NCBI RefSeq assembly: GCF_023701695.1
Contig: NZ_JAJOZC010000001.1
Location: 434,001 to 498,000 of the forward strand
Direction of reading: 5' to 3'
Origin: Streptomyces sp. RKAG290
Lineage (GTDB): Bacteria; Actinomycetota; Actinomycetes; Streptomycetales; Streptomycetaceae
DNA length: 64,000 nucleotides
In this document: piece after piece, positions 8,640 through 17,850 of the stretch
How the letters are laid out: the number at the start of each line of letters is the position of its first letter
How positions within the stretch are numbered: the stretch's first letter is position 1
The notes under the pieces: model-generated
What the model saw: only the letters and a program-made list of their open reading frames with translations
The model's database searches: none
Told to the model about the DNA's origin: nothing
Made by a program: the position numbers and the translations under genes

Positions 8640-9455
8640 ATGTCCCAGCCCGTCAGGTCCCCCCGTGTGTCCGCCGCGCCCGACGCCCCGGAAAGTGCCG
8701 CCGGTACGCGTGCAGCCGCCCAGCGGCTCAAAATGCGCCGTGAACTGGCCGCCGCGGCGATGGAACTCTTCGCCACGAAGGGGTACGAGGCGACGACGGT
8801 CGACGAGATCGCTGGGGCAGCGGGCGTGGCCCGGCGGACCTTCTTCCGGCACTTCCGCTCCAAGGAAGAGGCCATCTTCCCGGACCACGACGACACCCTC
8901 GTACGCGCCGAGGCGGTCCTCAACGCGGCCCCCGCGCACGAGCACCCGCTCGACACGGTCTGCCGCGGCATCAAGGAAGTCATGCGCATGTACGCGGCGA
9001 AGCCGGCGGTCTCCGTCGCCCGTTACAAACTGACCCGCGAGGTGCCCACCCTGCGGGAGGCGGAGATCGCCTCGGTGGCCCGCTACGAGCGGCTGTTCAC
9101 GCGGTATCTGCTGGGCCACTTCGACGAGCGCGACCACCATGTCGGCAACGACGACCCGCTGCTGGCGGAGGTGGCGGCGTCCGCCGTGGTCACCGCGCAC
9201 AACCATGTGCTGCGCCGCTGGCTGCGGGTGGACGGCCAGGGCGATGTGGAGGCGCAGCTCGACCACGCGTTCGCCATCGTCCGCGACACCTTCGGGACCG
9301 GTATCGGTGCGGGCCGGACGGCCGGGAGCGAGCCGGCGAAGCCGCCGGCCGCCTCGGTGAGCACGGAGGGCGAGGTGCTGGTCGCCGTGGCACGCACGGA
9401 CGCGCCGCTGGACGAAGTGATGCGCACCATCCAGCAGGCGCTCAAGGAGCGCTGA
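8640..9455 (+). CDS. TetR family transcriptional regulator
   Basis: 271-residue repressor. The N-terminal helix-turn-helix spans about residues 38-85 (AMELFATKGYEATTVDEIA, then GVARRTFFRHFRSKEEA). The C-terminal ligand domain is followed by an Ala/Pro-rich linker and a 30-residue tail (VLVAVARTDAPLDEVMRTI). The start is ATG 8640; ATG 8622 is an in-frame alternative, and neither has a clear ribosome site, so leaderless translation is possible. It lies between the hydroxyacyl-CoA dehydrogenase and the ethylmalonyl-CoA operon, which are its obvious candidate targets, probably in response to an acyl-CoA. A 24-nt palindrome overlaps its stop. Confidence 0.88.
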   Translation: MSQPVRSPRVSAAPDAPESAAGTRAAAQRLKMRRELAAAAMELFATKGYEATTVDEIAGAAGVARRTFFRHFRSKEEAIFPDHDDTLVRAEAVLNAAPAHEHPLDTVCRGIKEVMRMYAAKPAVSVARYKLTREVPTLREAEIASVARYERLFTRYLLGHFDERDHHVGNDDPLLAEVAASAVVTAHNHVLRRWLRVDGQGDVEAQLDHAFAIVRDTFGTGIGAGRTAGSEPAKPPAASVSTEGEVLVAVARTDAPLDEVMRTIQQALKER

Positions 9456-9477
9456 GCGGAGCCGTACGGCTCCGCTC
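9454..9477. terminator. Bidirectional hairpin between TetR and Mrr-like genes
   Basis: A perfect 10-bp stem (GAGCGGAGCC with its complement) and a GTAC loop overlap the TetR stop codon, between two convergent genes. Confidence 0.7.
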
Positions 9478-9499
9478 GCAACGGCCGGGCCCCGGCGCT

Positions 9500-10312
9500 T
9501 CAGAGCCCGTCGTCGGTCTGCCAGGGCGGCGGCGCGGAGCCCTCGCTCCAGGCCGCGAGCTCCTCACCGTCCAGGCACAGGATGGCGCACTGCTGCGCGT
9601 AGTCCAGGGCGGGGGCGGTGTACTCGCTGGTGGTGACGCAGACGGCGAGCTCGGCCTCGTGCACGGCGTAGCAGGTGCCGCCGAACCGCTGGAGGTCCTG
9701 GGAGCCGACCTTGGTGCCGGGGCCGTAGCACTTGCACTGGACGACCAGGCGCCGCCCGTCGGGGGCGGTCGCGAGCACGTCCGCCCCCAGATCGCCCGCT
9801 CCGCCCACGACCCGCACGTCGGTGCAGCCGTCCCGCTCGCAGAGCGCGGCGATCGCGTCCTCGAAGGCGTCGGCATCCAGGGCCGCGTAGTCCGCGGCCT
9901 CCTCCTCCACCCCCGACTCAGTCTCCTCCTCCGCCTCCACCGGTTCCAGTGGGGTCAGGACGGCCGTGCGGGCGACCTCGCCAGGGGGCGGGCCGAACAG
10001 CTCCTGGGCCGGGTCGCAGGGCTCCTGGGGCGGGTCGAAGAGCTCACGCACGGCCTCGGAGAGCGGGCCGGGTCCCCCACGCGGCCGGCGACGCGTCCGG
10101 CGGAGGTACCGGAGCAGGAGGAAAGCCGCGCCGAGCGCCGCGACCGGCAGCACGGCGGCCGGGTGCCGGCAGGCCCCTTCCCAGGCGGTGCGCGCGGCGA
10201 GCGCGCCACCGCAGATCAGCAGGGCGACGGCCCCGAAGCCGAAAGCGGTGTTGCGCACGCTGAAGGCCTGCCCAGGCCCCTCGGGACCGCGCGGGCTTAC
10301 CGGTACCGTCAT
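9500..10312 (-). CDS. Membrane-anchored Mrr-like restriction endonuclease domain protein
   Basis: 270-residue protein with two N-terminal hydrophobic helices (about residues 22-41 and 52-70), a basic stretch, an acidic Glu-rich linker (about 120-145), and a C-terminal PD-(D/E)xK nuclease domain of the Mrr_cat type. The catalytic core is visible as GADV (Asp178) followed by VVQCK (Gln192, Lys194). Mrr enzymes cut modified DNA. A membrane-tethered version with one nuclease domain is common in actinobacteria and its job is not established. It is transcribed opposite to its neighbours and has no methylase partner nearby. Confidence 0.8.
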   Translation of the reverse strand: MTVPVSPRGPEGPGQAFSVRNTAFGFGAVALLICGGALAARTAWEGACRHPAAVLPVAALGAAFLLLRYLRRTRRRPRGGPGPLSEAVRELFDPPQEPCDPAQELFGPPPGEVARTAVLTPLEPVEAEEETESGVEEEAADYAALDADAFEDAIAALCERDGCTDVRVVGGAGDLGADVLATAPDGRRLVVQCKCYGPGTKVGSQDLQRFGGTCYAVHEAELAVCVTTSEYTAPALDYAQQCAILCLDGEELAAWSEGSAPPPWQTDDGL

Positions 10313-10442
10313 CCGCGCCGCCCCGCCCGTCCCGATATGAGTCTTCCAAGATCATTCATGTCTGCCGTCTGCCCCGGCCCGCCGGATCCAACGGCCGTGA
10401 AATGTGGTTGCCGGCACCCCGGCCCGGTGCTGTGGTGTGCGG

Positions 10443-11252
10443 ATGGATGATCGATCGAGTACTCGTCGCACCTCGCTGCTGGCCGTCTTCGACCGTGAGA
10501 TGCGCGAACACGCCCGCCCGGACGGCCCCGGCGGCCGCGTCGAGCGCACCGGGGACGTCGTACGGCAGGTCGGCGGGGCCCAGGACTGGAACGGGGTCGT
10601 GTGGTCGCCCCCGGATCTCGACGGCGCCCGGGCCGACGCGGCGATCGCCGCGCAGGTGGCCCACTGCGGCGAGCTCGGGTACGACGAGTTCGAGTGGAAG
10701 CTGTACGCGCACGACCGGCCCGCGGACCTCGGGGCGCGGCTGCTGGCGGCCGGGTTCGAGCCGGAGGACCCGGAGACCCTGCTGGTCGCGCTGGTCGCGG
10801 ACCTTCCCACCACGGTCGAGCTCCCCGACGGCGTCCGGCTGCGTACCGTGCGTGACGAGGCCGATGTGGAGCTGCTGGTCCGGGCCCATGAGGAGGCCTT
10901 CGGCTCGGAGTCGCCGCGGCTGCGCCATCAGGTGCTGACCCGGCTCGACGAGGACCCGGACCATTTCGTCGGGGTGCTGGCGATGGCGGGCGACGAGCCG
11001 GTGAGTTCCGCCCGGATGGAGCTGTACCCCGGCACGGGCTTCGCCGGGCTGTGGGGCGGCAGCACGGTCGAGGCCTGGCGGGGGCGGGGGATCTACCGGG
11101 CCCTGATCGCCTTCCGGGCGGGTATCGCGGCGGAGCGCGGCTACCGGTACCTCCAGGTCGACGCGACCGAGGACAGCCGCCCGATCCTGCAGCGGCTGGG
11201 ATTCACCGCCCTGGGCACGACGACCCCGTACGTCTACCGCCCCGCCCCCTGA
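10443..11252 (+). CDS. GNAT family N-acetyltransferase
   Basis: 269-residue acetyltransferase. The C-terminal GNAT domain shows WGGSTVEAWRGRGIYRAL, with RGRG as the acetyl-CoA loop, and ends in a strand typical of the fold (LGFTALGTTTPYVY). The N-terminal half (about 1-125) looks like a degenerate GNAT-like domain, as in mycothiol-synthase-type tandem proteins. The start is ATG 10443; a GTG at 10437 is an alternative. It is divergent from the Mrr-like gene and ends 360 nt before ccr. The substrate is unknown. Confidence 0.8.
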   Translation: MDDRSSTRRTSLLAVFDREMREHARPDGPGGRVERTGDVVRQVGGAQDWNGVVWSPPDLDGARADAAIAAQVAHCGELGYDEFEWKLYAHDRPADLGARLLAAGFEPEDPETLLVALVADLPTTVELPDGVRLRTVRDEADVELLVRAHEEAFGSESPRLRHQVLTRLDEDPDHFVGVLAMAGDEPVSSARMELYPGTGFAGLWGGSTVEAWRGRGIYRALIAFRAGIAAERGYRYLQVDATEDSRPILQRLGFTALGTTTPYVYRPAP

Positions 11253-11336
11253 CCGGTCACAGCGGGGCACAACGCACCAAAACTCCCGCCGTGTTGCTCA
11301 TGCGTGGCACCCGGATGACAATTGAGGGAAATTACT

Positions 11337-11349
11337 GGCACCCAGTGCC
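11337..11349. promoter_or_regulatory. Candidate operator at the ccr promoter
   Basis: GGCAC-CCA-GTGCC is a perfect 5-3-5 inverted repeat abutting the -35 hexamer. Further copies of the half-site occur at 11306-11310 (GGCAC) and 11367-11371 (GTGCC), bracketing the promoter. Confidence 0.5.
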
Positions 11350-11378
11350 TTGTCAGCTGTCACGCAGTGCCATACGTT
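11350..11378 (+). promoter_or_regulatory. Vegetative-type promoter of ccr operon
   Basis: TTGTCA and TACGTT are separated by exactly 17 nt, close to the Streptomyces HrdB consensus. This would give a leader of about 230 nt before ccr. Confidence 0.55.
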
Positions 11379-11611
11379 GAAGGCGTCCGGGCGGCCGGCG
11401 TGCTGAGACCTCACGTACGCCGGCTGTCCCCGCAAGCCAAGTGCCTGCGCGCCCGGTCGCCTGCGTCACAGGCAAACCCTTCTGCTCCACAGAGCAAACA
11501 GCCGAAGCACCACCCGCCGAACCGACGGCACACCTCCACACACCAACGCTTTCCCTGCTTCGCAGGACCCCTCAAGCGTTCCCTCAAACGCAGCTCCGCC
11601 GGAGGCACACC

Positions 11612-12949
11612 GTGAAGGAAATCCTGGACGCGATCCAGTCGCAGGACAGCACCGCCGCAGACTTCGCGGCCCTGTCCATTCCCGAGTCGTACCGCGCGGT
11701 GACCGTGCACAAGGACGAGGCCGAGATGTTCGCCGGCGTCGACAGCCGCGACAAGGACCCCCGCAAGTCCCTCCACCTCGAGGACGTGCCGGTGCCCGAG
11801 CTCGGCCCGGGTGAGGCCCTGGTGGCGGTCATGGCCAGCTCGGTCAACTACAACTCCGTGTGGACGTCGATCTTCGAGCCCGTCTCGACCTTCGGCTTCC
11901 TGGAGCGCTACGGCAGGCTCAGTGAACTCACCAAGCGCCACGACCTGCCGTACCACGTCATCGGTTCCGACCTGGCGGGCGTCGTCCTGCGCACCGGTCC
12001 CGGCGTCAACGCCTGGAAGCCCGGTGACGAGGTCGTCGCGCACTGCCTTTCTGTCGAGCTGGAGTCCTCGGACGGCCACAACGACACGATGCTCGACCCC
12101 GAGCAGCGCATCTGGGGCTTCGAGACCAACTTCGGCGGCCTCGCGGAGATCGCCCTGGTCAAGTCCAACCAGCTGATGCCGAAGCCGGACCACCTCAGCT
12201 GGGAGGAGGCCGCGGCCCCCGGGCTGGTCAACTCCACCGCGTACCGCCAGCTCGTCTCGCGCAACGGCGCGGGCATGAAGCAGGGCGACAACGTGCTGAT
12301 CTGGGGCGCCAGCGGCGGACTCGGCTCCTACGCCACGCAGTTCGCACTGGCCGGCGGCGCCAACCCGATCTGTGTCGTCTCCAGTGACCAGAAGGCGGAG
12401 ATCTGCCGGAAGATGGGCGCCGAGGCGATCATCGACCGCAACGCCGAGGGTTACAAGTTCTGGAAGGACGAGCACAACCAGGACCCGCGCGAGTGGAAGC
12501 GGTTCGGCAAGCGCATCCGTGAGCTGACCGGCGGCGAGGACGTGGACATCGTCTTCGAGCACCCGGGCCGCGAGACCTTCGGCGCGAGCGTGTACGTGAC
12601 CCGCAAGGGCGGCACGATCGTCACCTGCGCCTCCACCTCGGGCTACACCCACGAGTACGACAACCGCTACCTGTGGATGTCGCTGAAGAAGATCGTGGGC
12701 TCGCACTTCGCCAACTACCGCGAGGCGTGGGAGGCCAACCGCCTGGTCGCCAAGGGGAAGATCCACCCGACGCTGTCGAAGGTCTACTCCCTGGAGGACA
12801 CCGGCCAGGCCGCGTACGACGTGCACCGCAACCTCCACCAGGGCAAGGTCGGCGTCCTTGCCCTGGCGCCGCGCGAGGGCCTGGGCGTGCGCAATGAGGA
12901 GATGCGCGAGCAGCACATCGACGCCATCAACCGATTCAGGAACATCTGA
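11612..12949 (+). CDS. ccr: Crotonyl-CoA carboxylase/reductase
   Basis: 445-residue medium-chain dehydrogenase fold enzyme that reductively carboxylates crotonyl-CoA with NADPH and CO2 to ethylmalonyl-CoA. It is the key step of the ethylmalonyl-CoA pathway and a source of polyketide extender units. The Rossmann motif GASGGLGSYATQ lies near residue 233. The four residues known to hold CO2 in characterised enzymes are all present at the same numbers: Asn81, Phe170, Glu171 and His365. This also confirms the GTG start at 11612, which has GGAGG upstream. First gene of a five-gene operon; meaA starts one base after its stop. Confidence 0.96.
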   Translation: MKEILDAIQSQDSTAADFAALSIPESYRAVTVHKDEAEMFAGVDSRDKDPRKSLHLEDVPVPELGPGEALVAVMASSVNYNSVWTSIFEPVSTFGFLERYGRLSELTKRHDLPYHVIGSDLAGVVLRTGPGVNAWKPGDEVVAHCLSVELESSDGHNDTMLDPEQRIWGFETNFGGLAEIALVKSNQLMPKPDHLSWEEAAAPGLVNSTAYRQLVSRNGAGMKQGDNVLIWGASGGLGSYATQFALAGGANPICVVSSDQKAEICRKMGAEAIIDRNAEGYKFWKDEHNQDPREWKRFGKRIRELTGGEDVDIVFEHPGRETFGASVYVTRKGGTIVTCASTSGYTHEYDNRYLWMSLKKIVGSHFANYREAWEANRLVAKGKIHPTLSKVYSLEDTGQAAYDVHRNLHQGKVGVLALAPREGLGVRNEEMREQHIDAINRFRNI

Positions 12950-12950
12950 C

Positions 12951-14963
12951 ATGACCGGCCGTCAGAAGGACCGCCCCTGGCTCATGCGGACGTACGCCGG
13001 TCACTCGACGGCCGAGGCGTCCAACGAGCTCTACCGGCGCAACCTCGACAAGGGCCAGACGGGTCTGTCGGTCGCCTTCGACCTGCCGACCCAGACCGGC
13101 TACGACCCCGACCACATCCTCGCCCGCGGCGAGGTCGGCCGGGTCGGCGTGCCCGTCTCGCACCTCGGTGACATGCGCCGGCTGTTCCAGGACATCCCGC
13201 TGGAGCAGATGAACACCTCGATGACGATCAACGCCACCGCGATGTGGCTGCTGGCGCTCTACCAGGTGGTCGCGGAGGAGCAGGGCGCGGACGCCGGCAA
13301 GCTGCAGGGCACGACGCAGAACGACATCGTCAAGGAGTACCTCTCGCGCGGGACGCACGTCTTCCCGCCCGGCCCCTCGCTGCGGCTGACCACCGACATG
13401 ATCACGTACACGGTCAACCGCATCCCGAAGTGGAACCCGATCAACATCTGCAGCTATCACCTGCAGGAGGCGGGAGCCACGCCGGTCCAGGAGATCGCCT
13501 ACGCCATGTCGACGGCCATCGCGGTCCTCGACGCGGTGCGCGACTCCGGGCAGGTGCCCGAGGAGAAGTTCGGCGACGTGGTCGCCCGGATCTCCTTCTT
13601 CGTGAACGCGGGTGTCCGCTTCATCGAGGAGATGTGCAAGATGCGCGCCTTCGGCCGCATCTGGGACCGGGTCACCAGGGAGCGCTACGGCATCCAGGAC
13701 GCCAAGCAGCGCCGCTTCCGCTACGGCGTCCAGGTCAACTCGCTCGGCCTGACCGAGGCGCAGCCGGAGAACAACGTCCAGCGCATCGTGCTGGAGATGC
13801 TGGCCGTCACCCTCTCCAAGGACGCCCGCGCCCGCGCCGTCCAGCTGCCCGCCTGGAACGAGGCGCTGGGGCTGCCGCGTCCCTGGGACCAGCAGTGGTC
13901 GCTGCGCATCCAGCAGGTGCTCGCCCACGAGAGCGACCTGCTGGAGTACGAGGACATCTTCGCCGGGTCCCATGTCATCGAGGCGAAGGTGGACGAGCTG
14001 GTCACCGACTCGCTCGCGGAGATCGACCGGATCCAGCAGATGGGCGGCGCCATGGCGGCCGTCGAGTCCGGCTATCTGAAGTCCGAGCTGGTCTCCTCGC
14101 ACGCCGCCCGGCGGGCCCGGATCGAGGGCGGTGAGGAGAAGATCGTCGGCGTCAACATCTACGAGACAACCGAGCCCAACCCGCTCACCGCCGACCTCGA
14201 CGCCGCCATCATGACGGTCGACCCCGAGAACGAGGCCAAGGTCGTCGCCGCACTCCACGAGTGGCGCGACAACCGCGACGAGGCCCGCGCCAACGAGGCG
14301 CTGGCCGTCCTGAAGAAGGCCGCCGCGGGCACCGAGAACATGATGGAGGCGACCGTCGAGTGCGCCCGCGCGGGCGTCACCACCGGCGAGTGGTCCTGGG
14401 CACTGCGCGACGTCTTCGGCGAGTTCCGCGCACCGACCGGGGTGTCGTCCGCCCCGGTGGCGGTGACCGCGGAGGAGGGCACCCCGCTGGCCCTGGTACG
14501 GGAGAAGGCCGCCAGGACCGCGCAGGACCTGGGCGTGGGCCGGCTGCGGCTGCTGGTCGGCAAGCCCGGCCTGGACGGCCACTCCAACGGCGCCGAGCAG
14601 ATCGCCGTGCGCGCGCGCGACGCCGGCTTCGAGGTCGTCTACCAGGGCATCCGCCTGACTCCCGAACAGATCGTCTCGGCCGCCGTCGCCGAGGACGTGC
14701 ACTGCGTCGGTCTGTCGATCCTGTCCGGCTCGCACGCGGAGCTGGTGCCCGACGTGCTGACCCGGCTGCGCCGGACCGGTGCGGGCGACATCCCGGTGAT
14801 CGCGGGCGGGATCATTCCCCCCGCCGACGCAGCGGCCCTGATCGAGGCCGGTGTCGCCGCCGTATTCACCCCGAAGGACTTCGGCATCACGGAGATCATC
14901 GGCCGTATCGTCGACGAGATCCGGAAAGCGAACAAGCTCGACCCTCTGGAGGTCCCCGCATGA
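12951..14963 (+). CDS. meaA: Ethylmalonyl-CoA mutase, B12-dependent
   Basis: 670-residue adenosylcobalamin enzyme converting ethylmalonyl-CoA to methylsuccinyl-CoA. The N-terminal TIM-barrel domain (about 1-520) has the mutase substrate region ([15 protein letters not shown], then [10 protein letters not shown]). The C-terminal cobalamin domain (about 525-665) has the DxHxxG lower-ligand motif as GLDGHSNG near residue 541, followed by the later GGIIP loop. It carries both domains on one chain, as MeaA does, unlike two-subunit methylmalonyl-CoA mutases. It starts at ATG 12951 immediately after ccr, and its TGA overlaps the ATG of the next gene, so translation is coupled. Confidence 0.95.
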   Translation: MTGRQKDRPWLMRTYAGHSTAEASNELYRRNLDKGQTGLSVAFDLPTQTGYDPDHILARGEVGRVGVPVSHLGDMRRLFQDIPLEQMNTSMTINATAMWLLALYQVVAEEQGADAGKLQGTTQNDIVKEYLSRGTHVFPPGPSLRLTTDMITYTVNRIPKWNPINICSYHLQEAGATPVQEIAYAMSTAIAVLDAVRDSGQVPEEKFGDVVARISFFVNAGVRFIEEMCKMRAFGRIWDRVTRERYGIQDAKQRRFRYGVQVNSLGLTEAQPENNVQRIVLEMLAVTLSKDARARAVQLPAWNEALGLPRPWDQQWSLRIQQVLAHESDLLEYEDIFAGSHVIEAKVDELVTDSLAEIDRIQQMGGAMAAVESGYLKSELVSSHAARRARIEGGEEKIVGVNIYETTEPNPLTADLDAAIMTVDPENEAKVVAALHEWRDNRDEARANEALAVLKKAAAGTENMMEATVECARAGVTTGEWSWALRDVFGEFRAPTGVSSAPVAVTAEEGTPLALVREKAARTAQDLGVGRLRLLVGKPGLDGHSNGAEQIAVRARDAGFEVVYQGIRLTPEQIVSAAVAEDVHCVGLSILSGSHAELVPDVLTRLRRTGAGDIPVIAGGIIPPADAAALIEAGVAAVFTPKDFGITEIIGRIVDEIRKANKLDPLEVPA

Positions 14964-15931
14964 CCACGCCCACGCCCGTGAACCGGCTGCGCCCCCGCCG
15001 CTCCTGCCTGGCCGTCCCGGGCTCGAACCCCCGCTTCCTGGAGAAGGCCCAGGGCCTCCCCGCGGACCAGGTGTTCCTGGACCTGGAGGACGCCTGCGCG
15101 CCGCTCGCCAAGGAGGGCGCCCGTCACCACATCGTCGACGCGCTGAACAACGGCGACTGGACGGGCAAGACCCGGGTCGTGCGGGTCAACGACTGGACGA
15201 CGCACTGGACGTACCGCGACGTCATCACGGTCGTCGAGGGCGCGGGCCCCAACCTCGACTGCATCATGCTGCCGAAGGTCCAGGACGCCCAGCAGGTCGT
15301 CGCGCTGGACCTGCTGCTCACCCAGATCGAGAAGACCATGGGCTTCGAGGTCGGGAAGATCGGCATCGAGGCGCAGATCGAGAACGCCAAGGGCCTGGTG
15401 AACATCGACGACATCGCCGCCGCCTCGCCGCGGCTGGAGACGCTGATCTTCGGCCCGGCCGACTTCATGGCGTCGATCAACATGAAGACCCTGGTCGTCG
15501 GCCAGCAGCCGCCCGGGTACGGCGCGGACGCCTATCACTACATCCTGATGCGCATCCTGATGGCGGCCCGTACGCACGACCTCCAGGCGATCGACGGCCC
15601 GTTCCTGCAGATCCGCGACGTGGACGCGTACCGCGAGGTCGCGGGCCGTGCGGCGGCGCTCGGCTTCGACGGCAAGTGGGTGCTGCACCCCGGTCAGGTC
15701 GACGCGGCCAACGAGGTGTTCTCGCCCTCGCAGGAGGACTACGACCACGCCGAGCTGATCCTCGACGCCTACGACTGGTGCACCTCCGAGGAGGGCGGCA
15801 AGAAGGGCTCGGCCATGCTCGGCGACGAGATGATCGACGAGGCCAGCCGCAAGATGGCCCTGGTCATCGCCGGCAAGGGCCGCGCGGCCGGCATGGAGCG
15901 CACCTCCAAGTTCGAAGCTCCGGAGGCCTGA
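14960..15931 (+). CDS. CitE-like lyase: beta-methylmalyl-CoA / malyl-CoA lyase
   Basis: 323-residue TIM-barrel lyase of the HpcH/HpaI-CitE superfamily. In this pathway it cleaves beta-methylmalyl-CoA to glyoxylate and propionyl-CoA, and may also handle malyl-CoA. Visible features are RSCLAVPGSNPRF at the N-terminus, the FLDLEDACAP segment with acidic metal ligands, and IEAQIENAKGLVN, the conserved second carboxylate site. The ATG at 14960 overlaps the meaA stop (ATGA). Family and operon context together make the assignment strong; exact specificity among mono- and di-substituted substrates is inferred. Confidence 0.9.
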   Translation: MTTPTPVNRLRPRRSCLAVPGSNPRFLEKAQGLPADQVFLDLEDACAPLAKEGARHHIVDALNNGDWTGKTRVVRVNDWTTHWTYRDVITVVEGAGPNLDCIMLPKVQDAQQVVALDLLLTQIEKTMGFEVGKIGIEAQIENAKGLVNIDDIAAASPRLETLIFGPADFMASINMKTLVVGQQPPGYGADAYHYILMRILMAARTHDLQAIDGPFLQIRDVDAYREVAGRAAALGFDGKWVLHPGQVDAANEVFSPSQEDYDHAELILDAYDWCTSEEGGKKGSAMLGDEMIDEASRKMALVIAGKGRAAGMERTSKFEAPEA

Positions 15932-15933
15932 TC

Positions 15934-16467
15934 ATGCAGTTCGGACGCACATACGAGGAATTCGAGGTCGGTGCTCTCTACAAGCACTGGCCCGGAAAGA
16001 CCGTCACCGAATATGACGACCACCTCTTCTGTCTGCTCACCATGAACCATCACCCGCTGCACATGGACAGCAATTACGCCGAGAAGACGACCGACTTCGG
16101 CAAGAACGTCGTCGTCGGCAACTACATCTACTCGCTGTTGCTCGGCATGTCGGTGGCGGACGTCTCCGGAAAGGCGATCGCCAACCTGGAGGTCGAGTCG
16201 CTGAAGCACGTCGCGCCGACGTTCCACGGCGACACGATCTACGGCGAGACGACGGTCCTGGACAAGACTCCGTCAAAGTCCAAGAGCGACCGCGGGATCG
16301 TGTACGTGGAGACCAAGGGCTACAAGCAGGACGGCACGCTGGTCTGCGTGTTCCGCCGCAAGGTCATGGTCCCCACCGAGACGTACATCAAGGAGCGCGG
16401 CGGTGAGCAGCCCGGCCGTCCGGAGCTGAAGCAGCCTTCGCCGAAGAAAGTGGAGAAGCAGTCATGA
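15934..16467 (+). CDS. MaoC-type dehydratase, probable mesaconyl-CoA hydratase
   Basis: 177-residue hot-dog-fold hydratase. The MaoC signature is seen around residues 25-60 (DDHLFCLLTMNHHPLHMDSNYAEKT split by the catalytic Asp/His region) and in FHGDTIYGET near residue 95. In the ethylmalonyl-CoA pathway this step hydrates mesaconyl-CoA to beta-methylmalyl-CoA, the substrate of the lyase encoded just upstream. The ATG lies 2 nt after the lyase stop. The Lys/Pro-rich C-terminal tail is probably disordered. Its 3' end overlaps the next gene by four bases. Confidence 0.88.
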   Translation: MQFGRTYEEFEVGALYKHWPGKTVTEYDDHLFCLLTMNHHPLHMDSNYAEKTTDFGKNVVVGNYIYSLLLGMSVADVSGKAIANLEVESLKHVAPTFHGDTIYGETTVLDKTPSKSKSDRGIVYVETKGYKQDGTLVCVFRRKVMVPTETYIKERGGEQPGRPELKQPSPKKVEKQS

Positions 16468-17669
16468 CCCGACTCGCCCAGACTGCCGGTCTCAACGACG
16501 TCCAGCAGGAAATCCTCTCCACGGTCCGGGCTTTCGTCGACAAGGAGATCATTCCGGTCGCGACCCAGCTGGAGCACCGCGACGAGTACCCGTCCGAGAT
16601 CGTGGAGGGACTCAAGGAACTCGGCCTCTTCGGGCTGATGATTCCCGAGGAGTACGGGGGGCTGGGTGAGTCGCTTCTCACATACGCGCTGTGCGTGGAG
16701 GAGATCGCCCGCGGCTGGATGAGCGTGTCGGGAATCATCAACACGCACTTCATCGTGGCGTACATGCTCAAGCAGCACGGCACGCAGGAGCAGAAGGACA
16801 CCTTCCTGCCCCGGATGGCGCTGGGTGAGGTGCGCGGCGCGTTCTCGATGTCCGAGCCGGCACTGGGCTCCGACGTCGCGGCGATCACCTCCAAGGGCGT
16901 GAAGGACGGCGACGAGTACGTCCTGAACGGCCAGAAGATGTGGCTGACCAACGGCGGCACGTCCACCCTTGTCGCCGTTCTGTGCCGGAGTGACGAAGGC
17001 CACCCCGAGGGCACGCCGCCGCACAAGTCGATGACGACGTTCCTCGTGGAGAAGGAGCCCGGATTCGGCGAGGTCCGCCCCGGTCTCACGATCCCCGGGA
17101 AGATCGACAAGATGGGTTACAAGGGCGTCGACACGACGGAACTCATCATGGACGGACTACGCATTCCGGCCAATCGGGTACTCGGCGGCACCACCGGCCG
17201 AGGGTTTTACCAAATGATGGACGGAGTGGAGGTCGGCCGCGTGAATGTGGCCGCGCGTGGCTGCGGAGTCGCGCAGCGTGCCTTCGAGCTGGGCGTTTCC
17301 TACGCACAGCAGCGCCACACCTTCGGAAAGCCCATCGCGCAGCACCAGGCGATCCAGTTCAAGCTGGCCGAAATGGCCACCAAGGTCGAGGCAGCGCATG
17401 CGATGATGGTAAATGCAGCGCGCAAAAAGGACTCCGGGGAGCGAAACGACCTGGAGGCAGGGATGGCGAAGTACCTCGCCTCCGAGTACTGCAAGGAAGT
17501 CGTCGAGGACGCCTTCCGGATCCACGGCGGTTACGGCTTCTCCAAGGAGTACGAGATCGAGCGCCTCTACCGGGAGGCCCCGATGCTGCTGATCGGTGAA
17601 GGTACCGCCGAGATCCAGAAAATGATCATCGGGCGCCGACTCCTCGAGGAGTACCGTTTCCAGGGCTGA
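16464..17669 (+). CDS. Acyl-CoA dehydrogenase, probable (2S)-methylsuccinyl-CoA dehydrogenase
   Basis: 401-residue flavoprotein with all acyl-CoA dehydrogenase landmarks: AFSMSEPALGSD in the FAD/substrate region, MWLTNGG, RHTFGKPI and a C-terminal IGEGTAEIQK in which Glu379 occupies the usual catalytic-base position. In this operon the missing reaction is oxidation of methylsuccinyl-CoA to mesaconyl-CoA, so that role is inferred from context. It starts by ATGA overlap with the MaoC gene and ends the operon; a small hairpin follows. Confidence 0.9.
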   Translation: MTRLAQTAGLNDVQQEILSTVRAFVDKEIIPVATQLEHRDEYPSEIVEGLKELGLFGLMIPEEYGGLGESLLTYALCVEEIARGWMSVSGIINTHFIVAYMLKQHGTQEQKDTFLPRMALGEVRGAFSMSEPALGSDVAAITSKGVKDGDEYVLNGQKMWLTNGGTSTLVAVLCRSDEGHPEGTPPHKSMTTFLVEKEPGFGEVRPGLTIPGKIDKMGYKGVDTTELIMDGLRIPANRVLGGTTGRGFYQMMDGVEVGRVNVAARGCGVAQRAFELGVSYAQQRHTFGKPIAQHQAIQFKLAEMATKVEAAHAMMVNAARKKDSGERNDLEAGMAKYLASEYCKEVVEDAFRIHGGYGFSKEYEIERLYREAPMLLIGEGTAEIQKMIIGRRLLEEYRFQG

Positions 17670-17677
17670 TTGTCCTT

Positions 17678-17699
17678 TTCGCGGCGATTTGACCGCGAA
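17678..17699 (+). terminator. Weak hairpin after the ethylmalonyl-CoA operon
   Basis: A 7-bp stem (TTCGCGG/CCGCGAA) with an 8-nt loop starts 9 nt after the stop. It is weaker than other terminators here, so some read-through into psd is possible. Confidence 0.45.
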
Positions 17700-17759
17700 G
17701 AAGATCACACCCTGTCATCCTCACCGGGTGCCTTCCAGACGTCCGACTCGGCTGCTGGC

Positions 17760-17788
17760 TTGCCCAGTTGCGGCCCGCAACCGATAAC
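17760..17788 (+). promoter_or_regulatory. psd promoter with inverted repeat inside its spacer
   Basis: TTGCCC and GATAAC are 17 nt apart. The spacer holds a perfect 7-1-7 inverted repeat, GTTGCGG-C-CCGCAAC (17767-17781). A protein bound there would block RNA polymerase. Confidence 0.5.
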
Positions 17789-17850
17789 ATCGCCGGAAAA
17801 GCCGCCGTCCCCCGTTGCCAGCGCGGCATCATCCGCTACGAAGGTCATCC

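Larger units (their letters stand above)
11253..11611. other. Promoter and long leader region of ccr
   Basis: No gene is supported in these 359 bases. A reading frame is open in phase with ccr from 11441, but the protein family starts at 11612. The region carries the promoter at 11350-11378, clustered GGCAC/GTGCC half-sites and then about 230 nt of untranslated leader. No B12-box-like sequence was recognised. Confidence 0.6.

Noticed and set aside
11380..11611. A cobalamin riboswitch before the ccr-meaA operon
   Set aside because: Considered because MeaA needs B12, but no B12-box-like sequence or matching fold could be found by eye.
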